DNA of 64,000 nt, taken from NCBI GenBank assembly GCA_026122225.1, contig JANEZZ010002239.1, positions 186,001 to 250,000 on the forward strand. The letters run 5' to 3'. Shown here one piece after another: positions 54,156-64,000 of this stretch. The notes under the pieces are model-generated. The model did not search any database, had not been told where the DNA came from, and worked only from the letters and a program-made list of their open reading frames with translations. The stretch comes from Heloderma charlesbogerti (Eukaryota > Chordata > Lepidosauria > Squamata > Helodermatidae). Position 1 is the first letter of the stretch, and each line of letters opens with the position of its first letter. A program made the translations under genes and the position numbers.

Positions 54156-54700
54156 ATGCTTCCTGAAGGGTACTTTCCTAGAGTAGCTTCCAACAGAGTG
54201 GTTAGTTAGAAAAGAAAATAATTTGGGAAAAGAAAAGAAAAACAACAGAGAAGAAAATGTTGGTGAAATTCTCGAGAGGTGTGGGGTTCTTCTTGCACTT
54301 ACTTTGGTTCCGAGCTGGCTGAGAAGGGTGAGTGAGTGTCCTGTCTTTCATCGTACAACCATCTCTCCAGTGGTTTGCAGCCTCTCTGGCTTTCTGCGCT
54401 TCAATAAAAGCCCAGGGAAAGACATCATGAGGTAAGCTTTCCAATGGGTTTTTTCAGGTCAGTAAGTGCAGGCAGCTGGGGAGGCTGCAGAGCAATGGAG
54501 ATGTTCAATAGAAAGAAAATACAGTACCCTCAGCCACTACGCAGCCATAAGGTAAACTTGAAAACACCACCAAAAGAAATTCTAAAGCACTCTGAGAAGG
54601 AGCCAGAAAAATATATCTCTGTTTTATGGAGGAAGAAACCCTTCGGGGAAATTGGAGGACAGATTTTAGCACAACATTAATTTCTACAGAAAGGATTTTT
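54156..54700. other. region with possible exon-like signals
   Basis: On the plus strand CATGAGGTAAGC (54426-54437) is a good splice donor after an open frame from 54223. On the minus strand ACCAAAGTAAGTGC (around 54310) is a donor after an open stretch of about 100 bp preceded by TTTTATTGAAG. I recognise no protein from either, so no exon is called. Confidence 0.25.
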
Positions 54701-55379
54701 GTCCTTTTAGAATACAAATCCCTCCTTATTTAAGGATGGCAAACCTCTCCATTTCGCCACTGTTTTAGAAATAAGTTTTTTTGATACTGAGAAAAGATGT
54801 ATCACAGACAGAAAGAAGTCTAATAGCCTGAAGGTGTCAAATCCTAATCTGATCCCAATCTCTCCATCCTTGACTCTGTGGTTTACAAACAGGCAGAATC
54901 AAATTACCCATAAAATAACAGCCTTGGAGTTTCTTATGACTCACAGTCCTCTATTCTGAGAAGTTAACAGACCTTCAGTGACTACCTCTAATTGCTCAGA
55001 GTCCCCATGGCAGATGTGAAATATCAATACCATCTTGGCATATTGCTGGCTGGTTTTCCCAACACGTATATGTTGGGGAAACACATTTTTTTATGCCTTA
55101 TTAAAGAACTTCAATATTATGTGCCTCCAAGAAACATGGATCACAGACACTGGGTAAAATCTCCCTAAAGTTACAAAGCAGGGCTTATTCCAGTTGTTAA
55201 GATAGGGTACAGAGGTAGATCAGCCACTGGATTGGCTATACTTGTGCATTTGAGACTGAATATTAGAATGTAAGACTCTGGATTCATCCTGCTGCTAGCA
55301 GATCCCAACAAAACAGCTATTTTGTCATAATAGACCTATATTTACTTTCATAAATAGACACATTCCACCTAAAACATGC
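54701..55379. other. no gene recognised
   Basis: Nothing recognised. Confidence 0.4.
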
Positions 55380-55950
55380 AAAATACTGTGACGATTCAAT
55401 CTGGCAAGAACCGGTATCAGGAACAAAGGAAAGTGACTCTCATTGCATCTGCTTCTATTGCAGCCTGCCTGTCCTTTTAAGATTTTCAGCAGAGGCCCTT
55501 TTCCAAGCACCTTCCTTAGCAGAGATGTGTTACATATATGCACTAAGGCAGCCTTCCCCATCCTGGTGCCCTCCAGAAGTGTTGGACTGCAACTCCCAGA
55601 TTCCCCAGCTGGAAGTTGTAGTCCAACACATCTGAAGGCTGCCAGGTTAGGCAATGCTGAACTAAAGAGAGGGCCTTTTCTGCAGTAGTATCTTGACCCT
55701 CCCCAAAAGAGATACACTTGGCACCAACGTTACAATCTTTCCAGCATCAGGTTTAGACTATTTGCTGAGATATTTTGTGTTGTCTCCATCTGTGTTGTTT
55801 TTGTAGTCTTCTGTTGCCTTTTAGCTTGTAATTGTTAGAAATGATGATGCTTTATTGTATTTTTATTTTATTTTAAGTAATTTTAATGTCTATTGCAGGC
55901 TGACCTGGAATCTGTTGGATGAAGAGCGGTTTAGAAATATTTTAAGTAAT
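55380..55950 (+). mobile_element. L2-type LINE 3' end, interrupted by a hAT MITE
   Basis: An L2 C-terminal relic runs to about 55548, is split by the MITE at 55549-55659, and resumes with AGAGAGGGCCTTTTCTGCAG (the AFS motif region). A T-rich UTR and the tail TTGCAGGCTGACCTGG..GAGCGGTTTAGAAATAT follow. The nested order shows that the L2 is older than the MITE. Confidence 0.6.
55549..55659. mobile_element. hAT-type MITE, 111 bp, nested in L2
   Basis: CAGCCTTCCCCATCCTGGTG at the left and AGGTTAGGCAATGCTG at the right. Flanks CACTAAGG (55541-55548) and AACTAAAG (55660-55667) share 6 of 8 bases. Hairpin interior: GTTGGACTGCAACTCCCAG against GGAAGTTGTAGTCCAACA. Confidence 0.78.
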
Positions 55951-56383
55951 TAAGGGCGCAATCCTATACATGGTTAGACAGAGAAAAGGCCTACAATTCC
56001 CAGCACGCCCCAGCCAGCAGTGGGATTGTGCCCTAAATAAGTAAAATAGCCCAAATCCAGTCATCATAATTTTGGGCAGTTTTAATGCCCATGTTGGTAA
56101 AATGAGAAAGATATCGCATGACTGATGAATTAGTCAACTCAAAGCTGATCCTTTTATCCTCTGCCCAACAAACAGCAGGGGATAACAAGACAAACCTGGC
56201 TGGTAGGTTTCGGGAGTAGTATGGGCCAAGCTAGATGCAATGTTTGTCCAATGGACACTTTTTCCCTCCATATAAGTAGCAGGCACAGGCCCCCTGAATC
56301 AAACTGGGGCTTCAGGGCAGGGAAGGAGGCAGTGAAAAGTGATAAAGCCTCTCTACTTAGAGTGGCAAAAGGCAAAAGAGGAC
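55951..56383. other. no gene recognised
   Basis: GGGCGCAATCCTATACATGG at 55955 may be a half of the palindromic repeat seen at 5994. Otherwise nothing is recognised. Confidence 0.4.
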
Positions 56384-57121
56384 AGGGCTTAAGTTCCACC
56401 ACAGATCTCGGGGAGGCCAAATGCCAGCGCATTCGGCCCCCCGAAATCGGTGGCGGAACGGCCCGCCACCCCCCGCCACCCCCTCGGGATGGGACTTACC
56501 TGGGGTGGATCTTCCTGGTGGCGGCGGCTCTGGCAGCGGCTCCGGCGGCGGTTTGGCGGCGGCGGCGGCAGTGGCTGGTCTTCCGACCGGCTGCCACCGC
56601 CGCCGCCATTTCCAAGTTTAAAACAAAAACAAAAACAAAAAAACGTGATAGGCTACGTAAAGATTTACGTAGCCTATCACAGCTAAATTTTAAAAAAACA
56701 CTGTGATAGGCTAAGTAAATGTTTACGTAGCCTATCACGGCTGACTTTAAAAAAACAACAACGCGCGTACGCAAATGGCGGCGCCCATGGGCGCCGCCAT
56801 TTGCGTTCCTTATTTTGGCACGTCTTAGTCTATGTATGTAAACATTTACGTAGACTAAGACGGTGAAAATAAGGGGAATGCAAATAGCGTAGACACTACG
56901 CATCCCTGCTAGCATTTGCATCCCTGCTAGCATTTGCATCCCTGCTAGCCAGCGGCTGGATGTCCAGCTGCTGGCGGAGCCGGCCGGCGGCTCCGCAGAA
57001 TCACTGCGGAGCATAGCCAGCCAGCCGGCCGGCCAGGATTCCAAGGGGGGGGGGGACAGAATGCCTCCCCCCCAACCATCAGCATAATCCCCGAAAGGTA
57101 AGTGATTTTCGTACATCCCTA
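56384..57121. mobile_element. nested-palindrome element, one arm replaced
   Basis: The right end AGTGATTTTCGTACATCCCTA equals the 29809 MITE end. The left begins with a decayed AGGGCTTAAG and the hairpin TTCCACCACAGATCTCGGGG / CCCCGAAATCGGTGGCGGAA. GGGATGGGACTTACCT follows (56488-56503), then two TGATAGGCTA..TAGCCTATCA palindromes (56646-56680, 56702-56738), the AAATGGCGGC/GCCGCCATTT hairpin (56774-56807) and the CTTAGTCTA..TAGACTAAG stem. The mirrored second arm of the 41612 copy is missing. In its place stand three copies of an 18-bp unit (56910-56950) and a GGCTCCGC-type stem. AGGTAAGT lies at 57096-57103. There is no transposase, and no convincing left duplication for CAGTTGAG on the right. 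Confidence 0.72.
56909..56950. repeat. 18-bp tandem triplication
   Basis: GCATCCCTGCTAGCATTT occurs in series, with the GCATCCCTGCTAG core seen three times inside the palindromic element. Confidence 0.88.
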
Positions 57122-57470
57122 CAGTTGAGTAGAAGATGGAAAGTCAGCAGGTGCTGGTCATCATGACCCTCTTAACTACCCTCTTCTTCATAGCTATTAA
57201 AGGCATAGGAGCTGTGTCCACTTTTGCATTTTGACACCCTATCTGAAACCCCCACACTAAGTCCCAGTTGAAACTGGAGGGCTCATGCTCGTTATTTTTT
57301 AAATATTTTTTTAAAGCCCTGCACATGTGACGAACATCACACCTGATTTTGCCCTATGTTTAATACAGCTTTAGAACCTTAATGGTTGAGGATCCTTGGG
57401 AAGGAAACTAATTACACATAGTTTCTTATAAGTGCAGACAATTGTATTTATGATCCTGGAATTGGCTGAT
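57122..57470. other. no gene recognised
   Basis: Nothing recognised. Confidence 0.4.
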
Positions 57471-57777
57471 TTTTTTTAATAATACTTTTTATTCTATTAT
57501 CTTTATAAATGAAATAAGGAACACCAACAACATAATCATCTTCTACAGTTTCCAACATTATGGCATTCTTAAGAGGACCCATCAATAATAAAATAGAGAA
57601 AAAAAAAGAGAAGGAAAAGAAGGAAAATAAAAAAATATTAAAAGGAGAGAGAAGGAGAAAGGGGAAAGAAACAGGAAAAAAATACCAAAAGAAAACAGAG
57701 CAAAATATAAATAAAAGATTATATAACAAACTTAAATTTAAACTACATTACCCGTAAACTTCAAATATCACTCTACT
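57471..57777 (-). mobile_element. L1-like retroposon 3' part
   Basis: Begins with poly(T) and shares TCTTTATAAATGAAATA, CCAACAACATAATCA, TTTCCAACATTA and AACTTCAAATATCACTCTAC with 20954-21223. The purine-rich middle is degenerate. The left limit is clear; the right limit may extend beyond 57777. Confidence 0.65.
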
Positions 57778-57899
57778 TAGAAATTATACCTATAATATTA
57801 CCAATCTTACAAATCAATACAGCATAAGTAATCAATTTCAATATTGTATCTTCAGGCTTATAGCAAGGAAGCAAGCTTACAAAGCTTCATTTAAGTTGG

Positions 57900-58830
57900 T
57901 TGATATTTTAGAAGAGTTTGAGGTTTTGTAATTTGGAAGTAGTGATCATTAACCTAATAAAATTATTTTTTACTGTACTGACATCTACAACTAAATTGAT
58001 TTCTTTGTTTGCCTTTCTGGTTGAAAAAGAATTAACATGTATGAAAAGGATAAGATGGAATGGCAAATTGGCTGCGGATGTGCAGGTCAAACTTCTATCA
58101 GCAGAATTAACATACCTACAAGCATTGTTTTTAGCAGCTAATGCCCCTGTAAATCTTACTGAGTTATTCCAACAAGTTGTTAATCAGGTTAAAACCTTTG
58201 CTGGTGGCCACTTATAATCCTTCTAAATCTATTGAAAAGGGTGCGAAAATAATTTGTTCAAGAGTGTAAGAATGCTCAACTGTTAGTTAAACAAACTGCA
58301 GGGAGTAAGTGTTCTGATTCAGATGCTGAAGCTTTGATAGCCAAGAAAAACTAAAATACAAAGCTTGTGAACAGGCCAAAAAGTATTTCTTCCAGGTAGA
58401 CATGTGAAACTGAAAATACCATTACATTAAATTAATGTACAAAGTTTAGCATGTTATTCAGCCAGAGATACGGGGGACATCAAAATCTGTTAAAATTGAA
58501 TGTATCTAATTGCATATTTTAATTGTTGGAGGAAAAAAATTATAAGGTTTTTAGCACTGCTAAGGAGGTGTTTTTTGTTTGTTTGTTTTAGAACTAAGAT
58601 TTTCATGAAGGTTTAGACTTGCCCATTTCAGACTTGGAGACTGTAAATTGCTGGAATCCACAATAAGGCCCAAGGGGAAGATGCTATCCCTGTTGAATTA
58701 TTAAAAGATAGTCTAGACTGGCTAGATAGTCCCTGTGACTGCCAAACATTTTGATTTTATATAATTATGGAAATATCGCACAACTGGAATGCATGCAACT
58801 TTGTCTCCAACTATAAGAAGGATACTGAAA
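57900..58830 (+). pseudogene. decayed LINE ORF2 (linker and first RT motifs)
   Basis: Pieces of frame read TYLQALFLAANAPVNL, then KYKACEQAKKYFFQ, then GEDAIPVELLKDSLDWL (58657-58707) and ISHNWNA..YKK. The pattern G-D-xIP-xELLK followed by W..YKK is the start of the RT region in several LINE clades (RTE and R4/Dong-like among them). Many stops and frame changes are present. I cannot assign the clade. Confidence 0.45.
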
Positions 58831-59059
58831 ACCAATAATTATTGTACAAACAGTACAGAGCATGAGGAGGAACTTAGTAATGAAGCATCTCAGTCCGAAT
58901 GACAAAGCGTTCTGGTAAAAAGAAGTTTAGTATACATGGAAGTTGAGCGCCTGTGTGAGTTAAGCAACAGGGTGACGAGACCAAGGCAATCAATCCTTTC
59001 CAGCCTTCTGATAGCAAATAATGTAGTTTTTCAGGTTAACAAACCAAATGATAACAATG
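58831..59059. other. no gene recognised
   Basis: Short spacer, possibly more of the decayed LINE. Confidence 0.35.
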
Positions 59060-59620
59060 TAAAATGCGGTTTGAAGATATAAAACCAGCAGGGGCATGGG
59101 AGCTGTCCAGTTTCCTGCACAGAGTGTCACATGCACAACTGTCTGCTTGCTGGACAGAAGTTGTGGGCGTGTGCTCAATGCAATGAGCTCCTGGCCTGCA
59201 AGGAACAGGTTTGTCCCTTTGAAACCAAGGTTGCTGACCTGGAGAAGCTGGGAGAGGCAGAGTGGCTTGTGGACAAAATCTTCATGATATGATACACTTG
59301 GGAGTACCATGTATGTTCTGGTCACCACACTTCAAAAGGGATATTGTAAAGCTGGAGAAGGTGCAGAAAAGAGCTACCAAAATGATCAAGGGGCTGGAGC
59401 AACTTCCTCATGAGGAAAAGTTACAATATTTGGCCGTTTTAGCTTAGAAAAAGGGTGAGTAAGAGGGGACATGATAGAGGTGTTATAAAAGTATCCATAG
59501 GGTGGAGAAAATGGACGGAAAGTTTTTATTTCTCTTTCATAATACAGTAATCAGAATCCGAAGCTGAATGGTGGGACATCCGGGACAGATAAAAGGAGGC
59601 ACTTTTTCACACAGCACATA
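59060..59620 (+). pseudogene. CR1-like LINE relic: ORF1 finger joined to ORF2 C-terminus
   Basis: From 59110 the reading CTECHMHNCL..WACAQCNELLACKEQ gives paired C-x2-C motifs followed by a coiled-coil-like ETKVADLEKL. This is the layout of CR1-group ORF1 proteins, which bind element RNA. From about 59290 the text jumps to the C-terminal part of ORF2: FKRDIVKLEKVQKRATKMIK then GLEQLPHEEKLQ. The large middle (endonuclease and most RT) is missing, so this is an internally deleted copy. It ends in FFTQ-like text near 59620. Stops in frame make it a pseudogene. Confidence 0.65.
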
Positions 59621-60080
59621 ATTTTGAATCTAGAATATGTATTTTGATATCTATTTTAACCTAAAATATGCATTTTGAGCCAAGAAATGTATCACAAAAA
59701 TTGGAGAAGTATGAAAGCAGACTGAGAACTGTATTCTGAGCCATGTGTTAGTCTGGGAAGTGCAAATAAGGGTGGGTGACTTAAAACTTTGACTCTGCTT
59801 AGTTAAATGTGTATTATACTATCACAATTATGAGATGACATTAATTTTTCTGCAATTTCAGCATGATGCCTCTGTGATTCAATATGGCCATTACATTAAC
59901 ATCTCTTATAATGTAATATTCTGTATCTGTGCTGAAGCATTTTTGGAAATCCATCACATTACTTGTTTCAGTGCACTATATACACAAAATTAAGATCTAA
60001 ATACCTGGAATGACTCCCACACTGGAAAGGTTCACTGATCAATCCAGCCAATCACTGAATTTCTGGATTTGCTGTATGAT
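59621..60080. other. no gene recognised
   Basis: Contains a loose repeat of AATATGTATTTTGA / AATATGCATTTTGA. Otherwise nothing is recognised. Confidence 0.4.
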
Positions 60081-60565
60081 TTTGTACAATACATATGTAC
60101 AAAATAATGCATGGTGTGGAGAAAGAGGATAGGGAAATATTTTTCTTCCTCTCTTGTAATACTGGAATCTGGGGTCATCCCATGAAGCTGATTGGTGGGA
60201 GTTTCAGGACAAATAAAAGGAAGTACCACTTCACACAGCGCATAGTTGAACTATGGAATTCAGTACCACAAGATGCAATGATGGCCACCAATTCGGATGG
60301 CTTCAAAAAGGGGTTAGACAAATTCATGGAGGATAGGGTTATCAATGGCTACTAGTCCTGATGGCTACGTGCTTCTTCCAGTACCAGAGGCAGTATGCCT
60401 ATGTACACCAGTTGCTGGGGAACATGAACAGGATGATGCTATTGGATTCATATCCTGCTTGTGGTCTTCCCATGGGCAGCTGGTTGGCGACTGTGTGAAC
60501 AGAATGCTGGACTAGATGGACCTTTGGTCTGATCCAGCAGGGTTCTTCTTCTGTTCTTATCTTAA
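60081..60565 (+). pseudogene. CR1-like LINE 3' end with ORF2 C-terminus
   Basis: The frame at 60095-60355 reads YKIMHGVEKEDRE, then GHPMKLIGGSFRTNKRKYHF, VELWNSVPQDAMMA, and GFKKGLDKFMED before a stop. This is the standard C-terminal end of CR1-group ORF2. The 3' UTR follows, with GTTGCTGGGGAACATGAACA, CCTGCTTGTGGTCTTCCCAT and GGACTAGATGGACCTTTGG, ending CTTCTTCTGTTCTTA. It overlaps in content with 59300-59620, so these are two separate insertions. It is the best-preserved reference here for the minus-strand ends at 6608, 13018 and 22556. Confidence 0.8.
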
Positions 60566-60959
60566 GACTGTAACCAAAAGCAGACTCCAGGACTTGAATG
60601 TCAGCCATTTTTTTCCTCCTACCCCCTTTTTTTTTGGTTTACCATCTTGTCTAATTAAGAGTTCTGGAGAATTCAAAAGCCTGCACAGAGTTTTGTGACC
60701 TTTGAGATGGCCTAATAAAAGTATTACACCAATATGGATTTTAGCATTATTTTTCTTTTTTGAATGTTTCTTTGGGCCAGCACAGCCAACTGTCACTTTC
60801 GTATGTCCTGTTTACTTCTTCTTCCTTGTCTATAATGACTGATAAAAGGCCATGAATAATTGAATGGGAAACCACCACAGTTCTGCTTTCATACAAACTG
60901 AAAGCAAAGGCATCCAAAAACATAAATACTCCTCAAGTGTCTAATCCATTGTGTGGCCA
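60566..60959. other. no gene recognised
   Basis: Nothing recognised. Confidence 0.4.
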
Positions 60960-61030
60960 TTGTGTGAACAGAATGCTGGACTAAATGGACCTTGATCTGA
61001 TTCAGGACAGCTCTTATGTTCTTAGGATTT
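60960..61030 (+). mobile_element. CR1-like LINE 3' terminus
   Basis: TGTGTGAACAGAATGCTGGA, TAAATGGACCTTGATCTGA and CAGCTCTTATGTTCTTAGG. Only the last 70 bp remain. Confidence 0.75.
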
Positions 61031-61868
61031 TTTTTTTTTTGCATATTTAATGGCCGCCTTTAAGGTATAAGCCCTCTCAAAGAATAAAAACATTATTTCT
61101 AATTTGAAAAATATGTTTGCTAACTTTTTGTGCTTGTATTGGATTTGATAGTTTTGTAAAATAAATAATTAAAAATAAAAGAAAGAATGAAAACATAACT
61201 CCAGTAAAATACAACTAGATTAAAACAGCAGTTAAGATCCATGCTCAAAATCAGTCTAACTGCTAAAAGGAGCAGTATAAACAAGTTGGCCAACAGAGGG
61301 AGAAATGTACTGAAATCATGGTCTTTTTTTACTGTTGAGGCTGCACATGTATGATAAGGGGCCATGAGATACAGTAGATCTTCCCCTCTGACAATGGAGA
61401 GAGCACTCCACCTCAGATCCCCTCTCCCTGCCCTCTCAGAAACTTCCACACTGCTCATTGCCCCGACATCAGAGCTCCGACATCAGGAGAGGTGAAGAGG
61501 AGGTGGGCTGGGAGCATGCCATGAGCAGATGGGGTGGGCGTGCCTTGGATCCACAGGATCCAAACCCTTTCTGGCCACAGCCACACCTCCAACATGTGGA
61601 GGAGGGAAATTATGTCCAACAACCCAGTAACGAACCATGAGTTCTTTCTCTGGCTTGCCAGGGGAGAGACAACCCAGAGTTTCTAGTTCACATGTAACAC
61701 TAACCAAACCACAGACAAAAGGTCTGTGGCTTGTTTAGCTGCGCCTGCTTGCAGCAGGAGCGATTGGGCTCATTCATGATGACCCACAATTTAAAAAAAA
61801 ATCATGGGCTTTCAGGACATGCAAACCAGGCCACTGTTTTGTCACCAAAATCCTAGCTGAAATTAAGG
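61031..61868. other. no gene recognised
   Basis: Nothing recognised. Confidence 0.4.
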
Positions 61869-61956
61869 TTCCAATCCTATGAACACTCACTTGGAAGTGA
61901 GTTGCACTGAACCTAGCAGGACTTGCTTTTGAGCAGATAGACATAGGATTGCACTG
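61869..61956. repeat. short palindromic dispersed repeat
   Basis: CCAATCCTATGAACACTCAC at the left and GACATAGGATTGCAC at the right face each other. Same family as 5994-6072. Confidence 0.55.
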
Positions 61957-63399
61957 TTAGAAATAAAAAAATCAGCTCCACAACTGCTAACATTCTTGAA
62001 CTCCTGAATGGTTCTCATTGAAAGAAGAGTTAATGTGAAGACTGAATAAGAGTATATAGACTCATCCTCACGGAACTGCTCAACTGTTTATTCATATGTT
62101 ATCTTTTCCAGAGTAGAGCCTCTCTACTCTTTCTGATTAGTTGCCAAACCTGCAGACTTTTTATTTTTGCAACAATTTTATACTCTCCATTTCCTCTACT
62201 GTTGGTGATAAATTTAATTTGTGCAATGGTTGGCTTCACTCAAGCATCTACAGATTGTCTTGTGCAAAGTCTTCCAGAAGCAGTCTGAGTGGGAAAAATG
62301 TAACATCTCTTATCTCACTGCAAACCAAAAAAATTTAATTTTATTAAAATTGATGGGTCCATCCTTTGTAAGCTGTCCAGGACTGCTTCTATTTTTCAGC
62401 ACAAAGCATTACAAAGTTATCTGGGATACATTTTAGAGGCCTCAAAAATGAATAATTTCCTTTTCTTCTTATGTTTCTGCAGCTGAAATAGTCATATGAT
62501 TTACTTATTTTGAAACATAGTAGAATGCTAATTATTCATAAGAATGGGTGCTGGACCAGACACCTAGCGTTACACACATGGAACAGCAAACACTCCTAGT
62601 AAAACTTTATTTTATGCACCCAGTATAATCTTTAGTTTAATGCCTGTGGCTCAGAAATGCTTGATAATCTTTTCAGGATCAGTTCATCTGATTAGACGCT
62701 TAACCTGCAATAACAATTCACTCAGATGTCTGGTGTGCTTGTAATGCTTAGGGGTAGATCAAAGATTGGTATGAACTGAAAAAGTGTCAAGAACTCCTGG
62801 CAAAATCAGAATTCAGCACACTTCCATTTCAGAATGTATGTTCATGTAAACAATTGCAGGTTGACCTCTGGTGAGTGGAGTGGGGTTTACAGAGAAATCA
62901 ATTACCTGTGACTGAATCAGAAGAGATAATAAGCATGTATGGATAGAATAGTCTGGAGGGTTTTTTTCATAGCCAGCTTCTCTTATCTCAGGATAACATC
63001 CCTGGTATACCAGCTGATACCAACTTGATTGTGTGAACAGCTTGACAGAAGGCACAAGAAACCACAAAGAAACCATTAAATTCAGCCTTGCCCCCAGAGT
63101 TCTTGCCAAATGGTACAAGAAAAGAAAAAATAATTACAACAAGCATGAGGTTTATTATATCGTCATACTGTAGCTATTAAATTATTTCTTCAATATTGTG
63201 GTTATTCTCCTAATGTAACAGATTAAAGGCACTGTTTATACTTCCTCACAATGATTTATGGGCTACTCCACCGCTCTACTTTATTTAAGCAAGTTATAAC
63301 CCGCTTTTGTACAGGCACAGCTTCCAAAAGTTTAAAAACACACACACACAAACATAATAAAAGCAAAGCAATAATGATAGCAGAGGAGGGCAGATTAGG
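61957..63399. other. no gene recognised
   Basis: About 1.4 kb of apparently unique AT-rich DNA. Confidence 0.4.
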
Positions 63400-63725
63400 G
63401 TGGCCTTGTGTCTTACTTTACAGAGAACAGTCCTCTATTTGAAGGGCTGTCAGAAGACAGCCCTGTATTTGAAGGCATCCTCTGTTGAAAGACTGTCCAG
63501 TCCAAGCCAAGTTTACAGGACCAGAAGAAGAAAAAGCAGGAGCCTTGAAGTTGCCCATCAACAGTTAGCACCTGGGCAGCTGATTGAGCAGGCACACAGG
63601 TCACCTGGTCACAGTCTTCCCAAGTATGGTGAGATGTATTGTAGTTCTACTTAAATTATAGTAATTCTTTCTAAACATATACATTAACAGAGGCAAATAT
63701 CATGCAAATCTGTGTGGCTACCTTA
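63400..63725 (-). repeat. unclassified dispersed repeat, copy 3 of 3
   Basis: Reverse of 15690-16030 and 30838-31495: GAACAGTCCTCTATTTGAAG, CTTGAAGTTGCCCATCA, CACAGTCTTCCC and TTATAGTAATT. The CTCTATTTGAAG motif appears in several variant copies here. Confidence 0.65.
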
Positions 63726-63779
63726 AAGCAGATTACTATTCCAGCCTTAAGCTCAAAGGCCTAGCACCAACAAGAGAAC

Positions 63780-64000
63780 AAGGGGAAGTGCCAAGTAAGC
63801 TCTTCTGGGAATGGAGTTTCACAGACAGGGTGCTACAAGAGAAAAGGCCTTATTCCAGTTCCCACCTGCCTTGCCTCTGATGGTGGCGGAACTGGAAAAA
63901 GGGCCTTGAAGGACAACCTTGATACCGGTCAGGTTCATGCAGGAGTGACAGAAGACCTTTAGGGTTTTAGAAAGTTAAGACCAGCATTTTGAATTGTGCT
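63780..64000. repeat. dispersed LINE-like repeat, cut by the window edge
   Basis: GGGAATGGAGTTTCACAGAC, GGTGCTACAAGAGAAAAGGCC, GGTGGCGGAACTGGAAAAAGG and AGACCAGCATTTTGAATTGTGC. I recall this wording from other squamate sequences as a common repeat, but I cannot give its class. It continues beyond the window. Confidence 0.5.

Noticed and set aside
56496..57116. 206-codon minus-strand open frame
   Set aside because: It runs through the hairpins and 18-bp repeats of the palindromic element; its internal peptide repeat simply reflects the DNA triplication.

Overview
The window looks like non-coding genomic DNA from a squamate reptile, most likely a lizard. The basis is its mix of old and young interspersed repeats: a Sauria-type SINE, BovB (RTE clade) LINE copies, L2-clade LINEs with reading frames still open, CR1-like LINE ends with ORF1 remnants, CORE/MIR-like and tRNA-Ala-headed SINEs, several hAT-type DNA elements with 8-bp target duplications, and a solo LTR. 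There are no bacterial-style genes, no CRISPR array, and no host protein-coding exon that I can name. The only long open frames are retrotransposon reverse transcriptases. The window is therefore intergenic or lies inside a large intron.

Layout. 1-2995: mostly featureless, with one 114-bp hAT MITE. 2996-4492: L2 copy A with an intact RT frame. 4512-7530: fragments of repeat-rich hAT-like families, a tRNA-Ala SINE and a CR1-like end. 7641-12837: mostly unique AT-rich DNA with microsatellites. 12838-16030: old LINE tails and modular repeats. 17310-18540: BovB copy with a 398-codon open RT frame. 20003-21422: a solo LTR facing a second LTR of the same family that is split by an L1-like insertion. 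23069-25157: a 2.1-kb hAT element with a perfect 8-bp target duplication and no transposase. 27402-29610: L2 copy B (RT catalytic box YVDD). 29809-29933: a 125-bp MITE. 30838-33038: repeats nested in repeats. 34059-34831: a second BovB copy on the minus strand. 37620-42600: two palindromic elements, a hAT element and a Sauria SINE. 43549-51748: mostly unique, with L2 tails and a 340-bp inverted repeat. 51749-57121: SINEs, CR1 and L2 tails, a hAT inside an L2, and a third large palindromic element. 57471-61030: L1-like and CR1-like remnants. 61031-64000: mostly unique, with two dispersed repeats at the end.

The most unusual structure is a family of palindromic elements at 29809-29933, 37620-37987, 41612-42576 and 56384-57121. 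The 41612 copy has a perfect 8-bp duplication (CTGGCATC) and TAGGGATG-type ends, which points to hAT mobilisation. Its core is a roughly 480-bp inverted repeat whose arms are themselves chains of short perfect palindromes. The other copies keep this hairpin layout although the paired sequences differ. The termini carry an exact consensus splice donor, and the core carries repeated ATGGCGGC (YY1-like) motifs. I do not recognise this family by name.
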